Positions 38,842 through 46,842 of a DNA stretch of 64,000 bases are shown here, piece after piece. The stretch is taken from positions 1 to 64,000 of the forward strand of contig NZ_JAHCDN010000001.1 in NCBI RefSeq assembly GCF_018413605.1. The letters run 5' to 3'. Each line of letters opens with the position of its first letter. Positions within the stretch are counted from its first letter, which is position 1. Source of the DNA: Variovorax sp. PCZ-1. Its GTDB lineage: Bacteria; Pseudomonadota; Gammaproteobacteria; Burkholderiales; Burkholderiaceae_C. A model generated the notes under the pieces. That model was given only the letters and a program-made list of their open reading frames with translations, was not told the DNA's origin and made no database searches. The translations under genes were made by a program, and so were the position numbers.

Positions 38842-39177
38842 TCACTCTCCACCTTCTTTTCCATAAAACACCACCCAAGTCACGAAATCATCGCTGAAAT
38901 TTTCAAAGCGATGTTCTACACCTGCGGCCACAAAAAAAGCATCGCCTGCCGCAGCATCAAAGCGCTGCCCATTGATCACGATCTCGCCTGCGCCGCTGTG
39001 AATGAAATACAGCTCATCTTGTGTGTGTGGTTGCTGAATATCCGCACCTTTTGGCGCAAACACTTCCACCGACATCGTGCCACCCGCCATCATCGTGACG
39101 AAAGGCTCACCTTGCGAGTACTTGGTCGAGGGCGGCGCGGGCAAGCGCTTTAAGGCTTGGCTAATCGAGGCTTTCAT
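38842..39177 (-). CDS. Cupin-domain protein
   Basis: A 111-residue small beta-barrel protein. The cupin motifs are visible as QPHTQDELYFIHSGAGE and GDAFFVAAGVEHRFENFS, whose His and Glu residues may bind a metal. ATG 39177 leaves one base after the DJ-1 family stop and gives the usual length. It could be a small dioxygenase, an isomerase or a ligand-binding protein. Confidence 0.83.
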   Translation of the reverse strand: MKASISQALKRLPAPPSTKYSQGEPFVTMMAGGTMSVEVFAPKGADIQQPHTQDELYFIHSGAGEIVINGQRFDAAAGDAFFVAAGVEHRFENFSDDFVTWVVFYGKEGGE

Positions 39178-39178
39178 G

Positions 39179-39799
39179 TCAGTCTTCCGTTGATGGGAAG
39201 CGAAGCTCGATGTGCGACATCGCACGATCGACGTACAGCTCTTTCTCGCCTACGGGCGCGAAGTAGTGCAACACTTCACGCGCTGCCGCAAAGCTTTTGA
39301 GTCGCGAGATCAACCAAGCGCTGACGTACTGCGTTGACAGGCAGCCGCCTGCAGTGGCCAAGTTGCCGTAAGAATAAAACGGCTGGTTCACGATGTTTGC
39401 GCCTGCCTCTTGCACCCAAGGCTTGCTCGTCAAATCGGTGCAAGCGGGCATCTGTTGCAAAAGCCCAAGCTTGGCCATGAGGAAGGTGCCCGAGCATTGC
39501 GAGACGATGAATTGGCGCAGGGGATCGAGCTTGATTTGGCTCATGATCTCAGCGTTAGCCGCCACCTCGCGCGTCTTCATGCCGCTGCCGATCAATACTG
39601 CATCTGAGCTTGCTGATTCGCTGAGCAATTCATGCGCTTCCAGGGTCAAGCCGTTCATGGAAGTGACGCGCGGTGTTGGGCTGCAAATCTTGACATGCCA
39701 ATCCTTATCGCCCAACAGCGAGATGCGGCTGAGCATGCCGAAAGCGATCAGCGAATCGAGCTCATTGAAGCCATCAAAAGTCAGGATAGAGATTTTCAT
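39179..39799 (-). CDS. DJ-1/PfpI family protein
   Basis: A 206-residue protein with the class I glutamine-amidotransferase-like fold. The N-terminal KISILTFDGFNELDSLIAFG and the nucleophile-elbow cysteine in VSQCSGTFLMAKLGLL are typical of DJ-1/PfpI proteins close to isocyanide-hydratase-like and GlxA-type enzymes, but no AraC domain is present. The reaction is unassigned. It is in the middle of the minus-strand operon, 6 bases after the DHCW-type cupin. Confidence 0.85.
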   Translation of the reverse strand: MKISILTFDGFNELDSLIAFGMLSRISLLGDKDWHVKICSPTPRVTSMNGLTLEAHELLSESASSDAVLIGSGMKTREVAANAEIMSQIKLDPLRQFIVSQCSGTFLMAKLGLLQQMPACTDLTSKPWVQEAGANIVNQPFYSYGNLATAGGCLSTQYVSAWLISRLKSFAAAREVLHYFAPVGEKELYVDRAMSHIELRFPSTED

Positions 39800-39805
39800 T
39801 TCGTA

Positions 39806-40135
39806 TTAATCCACTATAAACAGCTTCGCCCCCAGCGGCGCACGCGAGCGATGTGGCTCGGCGTTATCAGCCACTTGGTAGCTCATGCCGGGTTTTAAGG
39901 TGAACACGCGGCCATCTTCCAGCTCTGTGATCAGCTCGCCTTCTATGCAGAGCAACACATGCCCTTTCACGCACCAATGATCGCTCACATAGCCGGGCGT
40001 GTATTCCACCATGCGCACGCGAATCTCGCCAAACTGCTGCGTGCGCCAGAACACACGGCCTGCATCGGCGGTTTTTTCTTCGGGAGGGATCGTCGCCCAA
40101 TCCACAGTATTGAAAGGGATGCTATTCATCTTCAT
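39806..40135 (-). CDS. DHCW-motif-type cupin-fold protein
   Basis: A 109-residue single-domain cupin with the segment VSDHWCVKGHVLLCIEGELI, characteristic of a small family known as DHCW-motif cupin proteins. ATG 40135 overlaps the stop of the transporter gene by four bases; ATG 40129 is an alternative. The function of the family is unknown. Confidence 0.8.
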   Translation of the reverse strand: MKMNSIPFNTVDWATIPPEEKTADAGRVFWRTQQFGEIRVRMVEYTPGYVSDHWCVKGHVLLCIEGELITELEDGRVFTLKPGMSYQVADNAEPHRSRAPLGAKLFIVD

Positions 40136-41043
40136 GGCTTCACACCTTGATCAACCGGCATTTTCTTGCCTACATACACCGTGGCAATCACGCCAAGAGC
40201 GAAGAAAAGCGTGATCATGTCCAGCTGCTCACCTAAGAGTGGAATCGCAAACAGCAAACTCAAAAACGGCTGCACCAATTGCACCTGGCTCACACGCACC
40301 GCGCCGCCCATGGCGAGGCCACGATACCAGGCGAAGAAGCCGATCCACATGGAGATAAGTGAGACATAGATAAAGCCCATCCAGCTGCTGGCGGCTATCG
40401 TTGCCCAAGAAGCGGGCATGTTCAAGAGCGTCACAGGCAAGGTAAGCGGCAGCGAGAGCACCAGCACCCAGCAAATCACTTGCTCAGCGCCGAGCTTAGG
40501 CGTGAGCCGCGCGCCGCCGATGTAGCCCAAGGCGGCGCTCATCATGGCGAGTAGTAAAAAGATATTTGCTGCGCCAAGTGAGATGCCGCCTGCGCGCAAG
40601 ATCATGAAGCCGAGCACCAAGAAACTGCCGAGCAGGGCGCAAATCCAAAAACCTACAGCAGGCCGTTGCTTGAACCAAATGGCAGCTACTACTGCTGTAG
40701 CCAATGGCAGCTGCCCGGTGACGACTGCACCATGCATGCTGGGTACGTAGCGCAAGGCGAGTGCTAAGAAGAGAGGGAAGCCGACGACCACGCCAGCGGC
40801 TGTGAAAGCCACCAAGCCCCAGTCGTTCTTCGTTGGGACTTTCAATGCGCCACCTGAATGCACAAAGAGCAAATACAAGATCGAGAGCACGCCAGCTGCG
40901 GCTGCTCTGCCGAATGTGACGAACCAAGGCGAGAGCTGAGGGGCAGCGGTTGTGCCCACGGCGAGTTTGGTCATGGGCAGGGTCGCAGCAAAGAGCGTCA
41001 CGCCGAGCAGGCCCCAAAGAAGTCCCTGATTGTCTTTCGTCAT
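40132..41043 (-). CDS. DMT-superfamily (EamA) transporter
   Basis: A membrane protein of 303 residues with about ten helices in two EamA repeats (first GLLGVTLFAATLPMTKLAV, second near the segment NIFLLLAMMSAALGYIGGA). Proteins of this group export metabolites such as amino acids or nucleobases. ATG 41043 overlaps the LysE-type stop by four bases. It is the fourth predicted exporter in this one operon. Confidence 0.87.
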   Translation of the reverse strand: MTKDNQGLLWGLLGVTLFAATLPMTKLAVGTTAAPQLSPWFVTFGRAAAAGVLSILYLLFVHSGGALKVPTKNDWGLVAFTAAGVVVGFPLFLALALRYVPSMHGAVVTGQLPLATAVVAAIWFKQRPAVGFWICALLGSFLVLGFMILRAGGISLGAANIFLLLAMMSAALGYIGGARLTPKLGAEQVICWVLVLSLPLTLPVTLLNMPASWATIAASSWMGFIYVSLISMWIGFFAWYRGLAMGGAVRVSQVQLVQPFLSLLFAIPLLGEQLDMITLFFALGVIATVYVGKKMPVDQGVKP

Positions 41044-41639
41044 ACCGTGATCATCCAAGCTGCGGTAATGACTAAAACCAAAGCCATCATTCGGTTAAAC
41101 CACAACAGCCTTGCTCCTATAGCCAGCCAGCCGCGCAGCGCTGCGCCCATGAGTGCGTAGGCGAGGTTGCTGAAAAATGCAAAGGCCATGAGTGTGGGCA
41201 GGAGCACCATGAGGCGCGGCCAAAAATCTGCTTTGCCTGCGAGCCACCCGGCCACGACGGAGAGAGCAAACATCCAAGCCTTGATGTTCACAAACTGCAA
41301 AGCCGCGCCTTGCCAAAACGTCACATTCAGCCGCGCTTCATCCGCTTGCGCGAGCGAGCCGCTGCCGGAGAGCTTGTAGGCGAGCCAGAGCAGATATGCA
41401 ACGCCCACTGCTTTCACCACCCACACAAGAACAGGTGCAGCCACCAAAAGCGCGCCCAGGCCAAATGCGCAGAGCAGCACCAATACGCCCCAGCCAATCG
41501 GTACAGCGCACACAAAGCGCATCGCGCGCGGCAAGCCGTGGTTGGCTGCGAGCGCGGTGGATAGGGTCGTGTTCGGCCCCGGAGAAAAGCTCATCGCTGT
41601 TCCGAGGATGAGTAGTGCGGTGAATTCAGTCCAAGGCAT
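41040..41639 (-). CDS. LysE-family exporter (3)
   Basis: A 199-residue membrane protein: LGTAMSFSPGPNTTLSTALAA holds the family Gly-Pro-Asn motif, followed by GVAYLLWLAYKLSGSG. It is more distant from exporters 1 and 2 than they are from each other. ATG 41639 is chosen; the longer frame would run into the regulatory region. First gene of the minus-strand operon, 133 bp from the MocR start. Confidence 0.85.
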   Translation of the reverse strand: MPWTEFTALLILGTAMSFSPGPNTTLSTALAANHGLPRAMRFVCAVPIGWGVLVLLCAFGLGALLVAAPVLVWVVKAVGVAYLLWLAYKLSGSGSLAQADEARLNVTFWQGAALQFVNIKAWMFALSVVAGWLAGKADFWPRLMVLLPTLMAFAFFSNLAYALMGAALRGWLAIGARLLWFNRMMALVLVITAAWMITV

Positions 41640-41664
41640 GGTGTTGTGTTTCTTCAAAATTGAA

Positions 41665-41726
41665 TGTACATTAAACGGCAATACAGAGCCAATACAGTTA
41701 AGCCATTCAGTTACCCATCTGTACTG
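41665..41726. promoter_or_regulatory. Candidate MocR operator sites
   Basis: CAATACAG occurs at 41679-41686 and again at 41690-41697 (11-bp period, one helical turn). An inverted near-copy CTGTACTG lies at 41719-41726 and TGTACATT at 41665-41672. They are in the 133-bp divergent region between the exporter operon and the MocR gene, where such a regulator would act. Confidence 0.55.
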
Positions 41727-41772
41727 CTCGACGAGGCGATACACCTATGAGTCACACAATGAGGAGAGCGCT

Positions 41773-43230
41773 ATGTTGATGCGCACCAGCCAGCAAACAC
41801 TCACCGAGCAGCTTGTGGCGAGATTTTCCGAACGAATCCGCTCGCGCCTCTTGCCTGCGGGCAGCCGCTTGCCCAGCGTGCGCGAGTGTGCGCGCCAGCA
41901 GGAAGTCAGCCCACATACCGTGGTGGCTGCATACGATCAGCTCGTTGCAACGGGCCTGGTGGAGGCGCGCAAGCAGAAAGGTTTTTATGTGCGGGATGTG
42001 CATGTTTTAAAGCAAAATGAACAGTTTGCCGGCATAGAATCTGCGCAAAGTGCTATTAAAAATGTAGTGGCTGGGGCTCTGCATCAAAGGCCAAGAATTG
42101 ATGCTACAGCCTTGATTCGCGGTATGTTTGCTCGGGGTGGCGGCTCACTCAGCTCTCCGCTGCAGCCTGGTATGGGCGTGCTGCCTCCCGATTGGATGGA
42201 AAGCGATTTTCTCGGGCCCGCTGTGCGCAAAGTGAGCCAAGGCCGCAATCTTTTGGAGGCTAGCTTGCGCTACGGAGAGCCGCTGGGCGATGCATCGCTA
42301 CGCGAAGCGCTCTCCGTGAAGCTTCGCGATTTCGCCATTGATGCGCCCAGCAGCCGCATTGTCACCACGCAAGGCGCTACGCAAGCGCTTGATATCGTGA
42401 GCCGCACTTTGCTGAAAAGCGGTGATTATGTGATGGTCGAAGAGCCTGGTTGGGCGGTAGAGTTTGCACGGCTCGATGCATTGGGCATGCGCATCTTGCC
42501 TGTGCCGCGTACAGCCGAGGGCCCTGATCTGAATGTGATGGCGCGCTACTGCGAAGAACACGCACCGAAGCTCTACGTCAGTGTAAGCGTGCTGCACAAC
42601 CCCACTGGCGCATGCCTCTCGCCGTCGAGCGCGCATCGCATCTTGCAGCTCGCAGCTAGCCAAGATTTCCATATCGTTGAAGACGACACCTATTGCCACA
42701 TCGCACAGCCCCACGCCACGCGCATGTCCGCACTCGATGGCCTGCAGCGCACCATCTACGTGAGTGGCTTCGCCAAAATCCTCGCCCCCAACTGGCGTAT
42801 CGGCTTCATGGCCACGCCCGAGCATTTAACAGAGCGTTTGCTAGACACCAAACTCCTCACCAGCCTCACCACCCCCGCCCTGCTGGAAAAGGCCTTGGCT
42901 CATTGCATCAACGAAGGTCATCTGCGCAAACACAGCGAGCGCGTGCGCACCCGGCTCGATGCAGCGCGCAGCCGAGCCGTGCGCCTCGCTTTGCAATCAG
43001 GCTGCTCCTTCGCCGCCGAGCCAGCGGGTCTGTTTGGTTGGGTGGAAACTGGCGTGGATACCGAGCCATTGGCTCAACGCATGTTGGATGACGGAATTCT
43101 TTTAGCACCAGGTGCTTTGTTCAACGCCGCCCGGCAGCCCAGCACCTTGATGCGGATTAACTTTGCGACTACGCAAGAGGCAGGGTTTTGGAAGAAATTT
43201 GTGGCTCAGCGCGATGCGAGCCAGCGCTGA
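41773..43230 (+). CDS. MocR-family regulator (GntR-type wHTH fused to aminotransferase)
   Basis: A 485-residue regulator. Residues about 5-72 form a GntR winged helix (LPAGSRLPSVRECARQQEVS). The C-terminal 350 residues form a class I aminotransferase-like domain with the PLP lysine in VSGFAKILAPNWRIGF. ATG 41773 has GAGGAGA six bases upstream; the frame extends to 41542 but that part overlaps the divergent exporter. A repeat copy encodes residues about 86-99 (AGIESAQSAI), within the linker joining the two domains. It probably senses a PLP-bound amino compound and controls the divergent operon. Confidence 0.92.
   Translation: MLMRTSQQTLTEQLVARFSERIRSRLLPAGSRLPSVRECARQQEVSPHTVVAAYDQLVATGLVEARKQKGFYVRDVHVLKQNEQFAGIESAQSAIKNVVAGALHQRPRIDATALIRGMFARGGGSLSSPLQPGMGVLPPDWMESDFLGPAVRKVSQGRNLLEASLRYGEPLGDASLREALSVKLRDFAIDAPSSRIVTTQGATQALDIVSRTLLKSGDYVMVEEPGWAVEFARLDALGMRILPVPRTAEGPDLNVMARYCEEHAPKLYVSVSVLHNPTGACLSPSSAHRILQLAASQDFHIVEDDTYCHIAQPHATRMSALDGLQRTIYVSGFAKILAPNWRIGFMATPEHLTERLLDTKLLTSLTTPALLEKALAHCINEGHLRKHSERVRTRLDAARSRAVRLALQSGCSFAAEPAGLFGWVETGVDTEPLAQRMLDDGILLAPGALFNAARQPSTLMRINFATTQEAGFWKKFVAQRDASQR
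42028..42068 (+). repeat. 41-bp palindromic element, copy I (inside the MocR gene)
   Basis: GCCGGCATAGAATCTGCGCA, then AAGTGCTATTAAAAATGTAG. The hairpin's right arm is partly changed. It is read in the same frame as the hemD and proA copies and falls in the interdomain linker. Confidence 0.88.
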
Positions 43231-43233
43231 AGA

Positions 43234-44538
43234 TCAAGCGCGCAACTGCCCTTCACCGAGCACCACATATTTCAGCGAAGTCAGCCCTTCCACGCCTACA
43301 GGTCCGCGTGCGTGAAACTTGTCGGTGGAGATGCCGATTTCTGCACCGAGGCCAAATTCAAAGCCATCCGCAAATCGTGTGCTCGCGTTCACCATCACGC
43401 TGGCTGAATCCACTTCGCGCAGGAAGCGCTGAGCGTGGATGTGGTTCGTGGTGAGGATCGCATCGGTGTGGTGCGATGAGTAATGGTTGATGTGCGTGAT
43501 CGCAGCGTCCAAACCGTCCACGATTTTGATGCTGATGATGGGAGCGAGGTATTCTTCAAACCAATCTTGGCTTGTGGCATCTTTCAAAAGCGCTATTGAA
43601 TCAGTAGCACCTTGCGCAGTAAATACGCCGGCGATTAGCTGTTTTGACTCTAAATCGCAGCGCATTTCCACGCCTTTGGCTGCATAGATGGCTGCAATCT
43701 TCGGAAGAAACTCTTTGGCCACGCCGCGCGATACAAGCAAGCCCTCAGCCGCATTGCAAGGCGAATACTTATTCGTCTTCGCGTTATCCGCCACGCGCAC
43801 CGCCATCTCGATATCGCAAGGATCGTCCACATACACATGGCAATTGCCATCGAGGTGTTTGATCACGGGTACTTTCGCATCACGGCTGATGCGCTCGATC
43901 AAGCCCTTGCCGCCGCGCGGAATGATCACGTCCACAAACTGCGGCATGGTGATCAGCTGCCCCACGGCCTCGCGGTCGGTCGTGGGTACGAGTTGCACGC
44001 CGTCTTCTGGCAAGCCGTTCTCGGCCAAAGCTTGGCGCACGAGCGCTGCCAGCGCACGATTCGATTCAATCGCTTCTGAGCCGCCGCGCAAGATGCAGGC
44101 ATTGCCACTCTTGATCGACAAAGAAGCAGCCTCAATCGTCACATTCGGCCGGCTCTCGTAAATCATGCCAAACACACCAATGGGCACGCGCATCTGCCCC
44201 ACACGAATGCCACTCTCCATCTGGCGCATGCCAGAAATCTCGCCGATGATGTCAGCCATCGCCGCAAGCTGCTCGCAGCCTAAAGCGCAAGTTTCAATCA
44301 CCTTCGGCGTGAGCTTCAAGCGATCTACCATCGGTGCTGACAGGCCTGCAGCCGTTGCGCGCTCCAAATCTTTCGCATTTTCTACTTGCAGAGTGGCGAT
44401 ACTGGAGCGCAACAGCCCAGCCAGCCGCTTCAAAGCCGCATTCTTCTGCAACGCCGGAGCCCGAGCCATCTCAAACGCTGCGCGGCGCGCGTGGCTACCC
44501 AGGAGTTGAATCAATTCGGCGGTGGAGCTTGCATTCAT
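43234..44538 (-). CDS. proA: Gamma-glutamyl phosphate reductase
   Basis: A 434-residue NADPH-dependent enzyme of proline synthesis that reduces gamma-glutamyl phosphate to the semialdehyde. Family segments seen are [17 protein letters not shown], the nucleophile-region [15 protein letters not shown] with its cysteine, and [17 protein letters not shown]. Residues about 302-315 ([14 protein letters not shown]) derive from the palindromic repeat, at a point where E. coli ProA, as I recall it, has a shorter loop. The proB gene is not adjacent. It is convergent with the MocR gene, with only three bases between stops. Confidence 0.96.
   Translation of the reverse strand: MNASSTAELIQLLGSHARRAAFEMARAPALQKNAALKRLAGLLRSSIATLQVENAKDLERATAAGLSAPMVDRLKLTPKVIETCALGCEQLAAMADIIGEISGMRQMESGIRVGQMRVPIGVFGMIYESRPNVTIEAASLSIKSGNACILRGGSEAIESNRALAALVRQALAENGLPEDGVQLVPTTDREAVGQLITMPQFVDVIIPRGGKGLIERISRDAKVPVIKHLDGNCHVYVDDPCDIEMAVRVADNAKTNKYSPCNAAEGLLVSRGVAKEFLPKIAAIYAAKGVEMRCDLESKQLIAGVFTAQGATDSIALLKDATSQDWFEEYLAPIISIKIVDGLDAAITHINHYSSHHTDAILTTNHIHAQRFLREVDSASVMVNASTRFADGFEFGLGAEIGISTDKFHARGPVGVEGLTSLKYVVLGEGQLRA
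43593..43635 (-). repeat. 41-bp palindromic element, copy J (inside proA)
   Basis: Relative to proA it is in forward orientation: GCCGGCGTATTTACTGCGCA, then GGTGCTACTGATTCAATAG. It is read as Ala-Gly-Val-Phe-Thr-Ala-Gln, the same frame as in hemD and the MocR gene. Confidence 0.88.
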
Positions 44539-44583
44539 GCCCTAATTGTCTCATGATCAATCTTTCGGCAAGCAAACCGCACC

Positions 44584-44793
44584 ATGTTCAAAGAAGACAA
44601 GAAAACAGGCTTACTCACGCCGGGCGACTACGCTAAAAGTGCGCTCAGAGAGCTGATTCTTTATGTCTTCATGGCGATCGCCGCTGTCGTCACCATTGTG
44701 ATAGCGATTGAGATGCGAAGCTGGTGGCCTTTCGCAGGCTGGTTTGTTGCAGTGTTCGCGTTTGGCTTGTTGCTTGAACGCTTTAATCGTTAG
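44584..44793 (+). CDS. Small membrane protein, two predicted helices
   Basis: A 69-residue protein starting MFKEDKKTGLLTPGDYAKSA with two hydrophobic segments (residues about 24-43 and 47-63) and a short polar tail. It is transcribed divergently from proA with about 45 bp between them and convergent with holA. I do not recognise a family. Its composition and clean boundaries suggest a real gene, but nothing indicates its job. Confidence 0.55.
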   Translation: MFKEDKKTGLLTPGDYAKSALRELILYVFMAIAAVVTIVIAIEMRSWWPFAGWFVAVFAFGLLLERFNR

Positions 44794-44813
44794 CCGCCAT
44801 CAAAGCAAGATCA

Positions 44814-45875
44814 TCAAACTGCTACCTTACAAACCATGCCCGCCAACTGCTGCAGCGCCACCCAACTATTGCTTGGCCAGCCTGGGCTTTTCAAGCCTTT
44901 GACAATGCCATCGACTTGATGCGCAGCATGTAGCAAGTTGGCTGAATCGAGCGGCGAGAGGCGGGGCAAGATGCGTTCATACAGACGTTGCTTGATGCCC
45001 CAGACTCTCGCCTCTTGCAGCGCCATCGGTAGCGGTTTGCCTTCATCCATCAGGCTGCGAACGCGGTGGAGGTTGCGGATGTCTTCGCTGAGCGCCCAAT
45101 GCACGAGCACTTCAGCCTCGCCTTCGGCTTGCAGGCCGTCGAGCATGCGCTGGGTACGCACGAGGTTGCCGGCGAGCACGGCTTCAGAGAGTTTGAAGAC
45201 ATCGTAGCGAGCGACGTTGAGCACGGCGGCTTCGATTTGTTCGAAGCTCAGTTCTTTCGGCGCATCGGGGCTGGATGGATGCAGCAAAGAGAGTTTTTGA
45301 ATTTCCTGATGCGCCGCAAGCAGATTGCCTTCCACGCGATCAGCGAAGAATTTCAAAGTGCGCTCGCCTTCTTCGCCGCTTTTTACGCGCAGGCCAGCTT
45401 GTGCCAAGCGTTGCGTGAGCCAGGGCGCGAGGGCGCGGCGGTCAATTTCTTGCACTTCGAGCGTGACACCGAAGCTATCGAGTGCGCTGAACCACGCGCC
45501 GGTTTTGCTCATCTTGTCGAGCTTGGGCAACACGAAGATCGTGATCACATCGTCATTACCCTTTGCGCTCTCGGCAATTTGCTGAATCGCGGGGCTGCCT
45601 TCTTTGCCGGGCTTGCCGCTGGGGATGCGCACTTCCACGATTTGTTTGTCGCCAAACAAACTCATGGAGCCGCCCGAGGCGAGCACTTCGCTCCAATCGA
45701 AATGCGCGCCAGCGACGGTGTGCACCACGCGCTCGGTGTAGCCTTGCGCGCGAGCGACGGCGCGAATCGCGTCTGCGGCTTCTTGAATCAGCAAAGCCTC
45801 ATCGCCATGAAGCGTGTAAAGGGATTTGAGACCCTTTTGCAGATGCTGTGTAAGTTGCGCGGCGGCGAGTTGCAT
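44814..45875 (-). CDS. holA: DNA polymerase III delta subunit
   Basis: A 353-residue clamp-loader subunit that opens the beta clamp. The N-terminus (LYTLHGDEALLIQEAADAIR) and LPKLDKMSKTGAWFSALDSFG match the family, though holA sequences vary. In many relatives lptE precedes holA; here the upstream 140 bp hold only a repeat copy and a short remnant-like open frame. The long open frame on the other strand of this gene is a composition artefact. Confidence 0.92.
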   Translation of the reverse strand: MQLAAAQLTQHLQKGLKSLYTLHGDEALLIQEAADAIRAVARAQGYTERVVHTVAGAHFDWSEVLASGGSMSLFGDKQIVEVRIPSGKPGKEGSPAIQQIAESAKGNDDVITIFVLPKLDKMSKTGAWFSALDSFGVTLEVQEIDRRALAPWLTQRLAQAGLRVKSGEEGERTLKFFADRVEGNLLAAHQEIQKLSLLHPSSPDAPKELSFEQIEAAVLNVARYDVFKLSEAVLAGNLVRTQRMLDGLQAEGEAEVLVHWALSEDIRNLHRVRSLMDEGKPLPMALQEARVWGIKQRLYERILPRLSPLDSANLLHAAHQVDGIVKGLKSPGWPSNSWVALQQLAGMVCKVAV

Positions 45876-45942
45876 GGAGAGATTGTAGGCAGATTGCGTG
45901 GCTGCCCAATCCAGTCTTGAGCCTCTTTTTTATGGAGAATTC

Positions 45943-46008
45943 ATGCCAAAAATAGCAGTTTGCCGGCATAGAATCTGCGCAATGCGCTACTTATTTGATA
46001 GCGTATGA
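45943..46008 (+). pseudogene. Short open frame running into repeat copy K, possible gene remnant
   Basis: ATG 45943 has a good GGAGA site just upstream. It encodes MPKIAV, then runs into the repeat in a non-coding-preferred frame and stops at TGA after 21 codons. The start resembles those of small NAD(P)-binding or reductase proteins, but six residues prove nothing. It may be the 5' stub of a lost gene. Confidence 0.25.
45962..46002 (+). repeat. 41-bp palindromic element, copy K
   Basis: GCCGGCATAGAATCTGCGCA, then ATGCGCTACTTATTTGATAG. It lies between holA and the TetR gene, 14 bases from the TetR stop codon. Confidence 0.88.
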
Positions 46009-46015
46009 GTGGTGA

Positions 46016-46708
46016 TCAAGATACGCTGCATAGAACGGGCTGGCGTCGCGCAGTGCGAGGGCTGGGCTCCTTGCCTGAGGCTCGGCATTCTTTGAGCGCA
46101 GCGTCCACCAAAGCCATCGCCATCCACAAGGCTGTGCTTTCAATTTGTTGATCGTTGATCTTCAAAATATCGCGCATCACCACATAAGGCTCAATGCCAT
46201 AGACGACGGAGAGCGCTTGGTGCAGGCGCTTGCGCACAGCGGGCGTGAGCTGTGCTTTCAAAGGCTCCATCGCATGCTCAAGAATCGCCACGCGATAGCC
46301 ACGGCGGTAAGGGCGCTCTTCCAGCAGCCCAGCGCGCTCCAGCGCTTGATGCTCCAAGGCGAGCTGCGCAGCGGCGCGAAGCTGGGGTTCAAACTGTTTG
46401 AAGAGAGGAAATGTCTCGACAAACAGCTCTTTCACGCGGGCGCGGCCATCGGGCTGGGTGGAATGAAACTGACGCACGGGCGCCAGAGATGCGTTGACTA
46501 CGGCGGCGATCAACTCGCTGCGCGTTGTGAAATAGCGATAGGCCGTGGCGCGCGAAACATGCGCTTGCAAGGCGACTTCAGCAATGGAAGGAATATGCCC
46601 GCGCTCGTTGATCAGGCCGATAGCTGTATCCAAAAGTAGCTTCATGGTGGAAGCTTTCACGCCGCGCAGCGGGGCGGGCTCTGTGGTGGTGGGTGCTGCG
46701 CGGGTCAT
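46016..46708 (-). CDS. TetR-family transcriptional regulator
   Basis: A 230-residue repressor-type protein. The helix-turn-helix is at about residues 38-65 (IPSIAEVALQAHVSRATAYRYF), followed by a helical ligand-binding domain. It is transcribed divergently from the 14-gene catabolic operon and a 16-bp palindrome lies between them, so it most likely represses that operon and responds to its substrate or an intermediate. This control is inferred from layout. Confidence 0.9.
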   Translation of the reverse strand: MTRAAPTTTEPAPLRGVKASTMKLLLDTAIGLINERGHIPSIAEVALQAHVSRATAYRYFTTRSELIAAVVNASLAPVRQFHSTQPDGRARVKELFVETFPLFKQFEPQLRAAAQLALEHQALERAGLLEERPYRRGYRVAILEHAMEPLKAQLTPAVRKRLHQALSVVYGIEPYVVMRDILKINDQQIESTALWMAMALVDAALKECRASGKEPSPRTARRQPVLCSVS

Positions 46709-46744
46709 CAGGGAAATTCCTATGTTATTTGGTGGCTGAGTGGA

Positions 46745-46804
46745 TTGCTATGTTATTTCCGTCTGCCTATGATACGCCGAGATCAATTTGAGACTCAAGT
46801 CTCA
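46745..46804 (+). promoter_or_regulatory. Promoter and TetR-type operator of the catabolic operon
   Basis: TTGCTA (46745-46750), 17 bp, TATGAT (46768-46773). The perfect palindrome TGAGACTCAAGTCTCA (46789-46804) follows where the transcript would begin, a usual repressor position. CTATGTTATTT also occurs twice (46720-46730, 46748-46758), 28 bp apart, towards the TetR gene. Confidence 0.65.
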
Positions 46805-46842
46805 TTTTGATGAAAACAACATTCAGACAAGAGACAAATTTC

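Noticed and set aside
41542-41772. 77-codon N-terminal extension of the MocR regulator
   Set aside because: It would overlap the divergent LysE gene and its operator; ATG 41773 has a good ribosome-binding site.
45066-45920. 284-codon plus-strand open frame opposite holA
   Set aside because: Fully antisense to holA, with a residue mix typical of reversed coding sequence; no domain seen.
46720-46758. Direct repeat CTATGTTATTT as a possible target-site duplication
   Set aside because: The 28-bp interval carries no element termini; it fits a regulatory region better.
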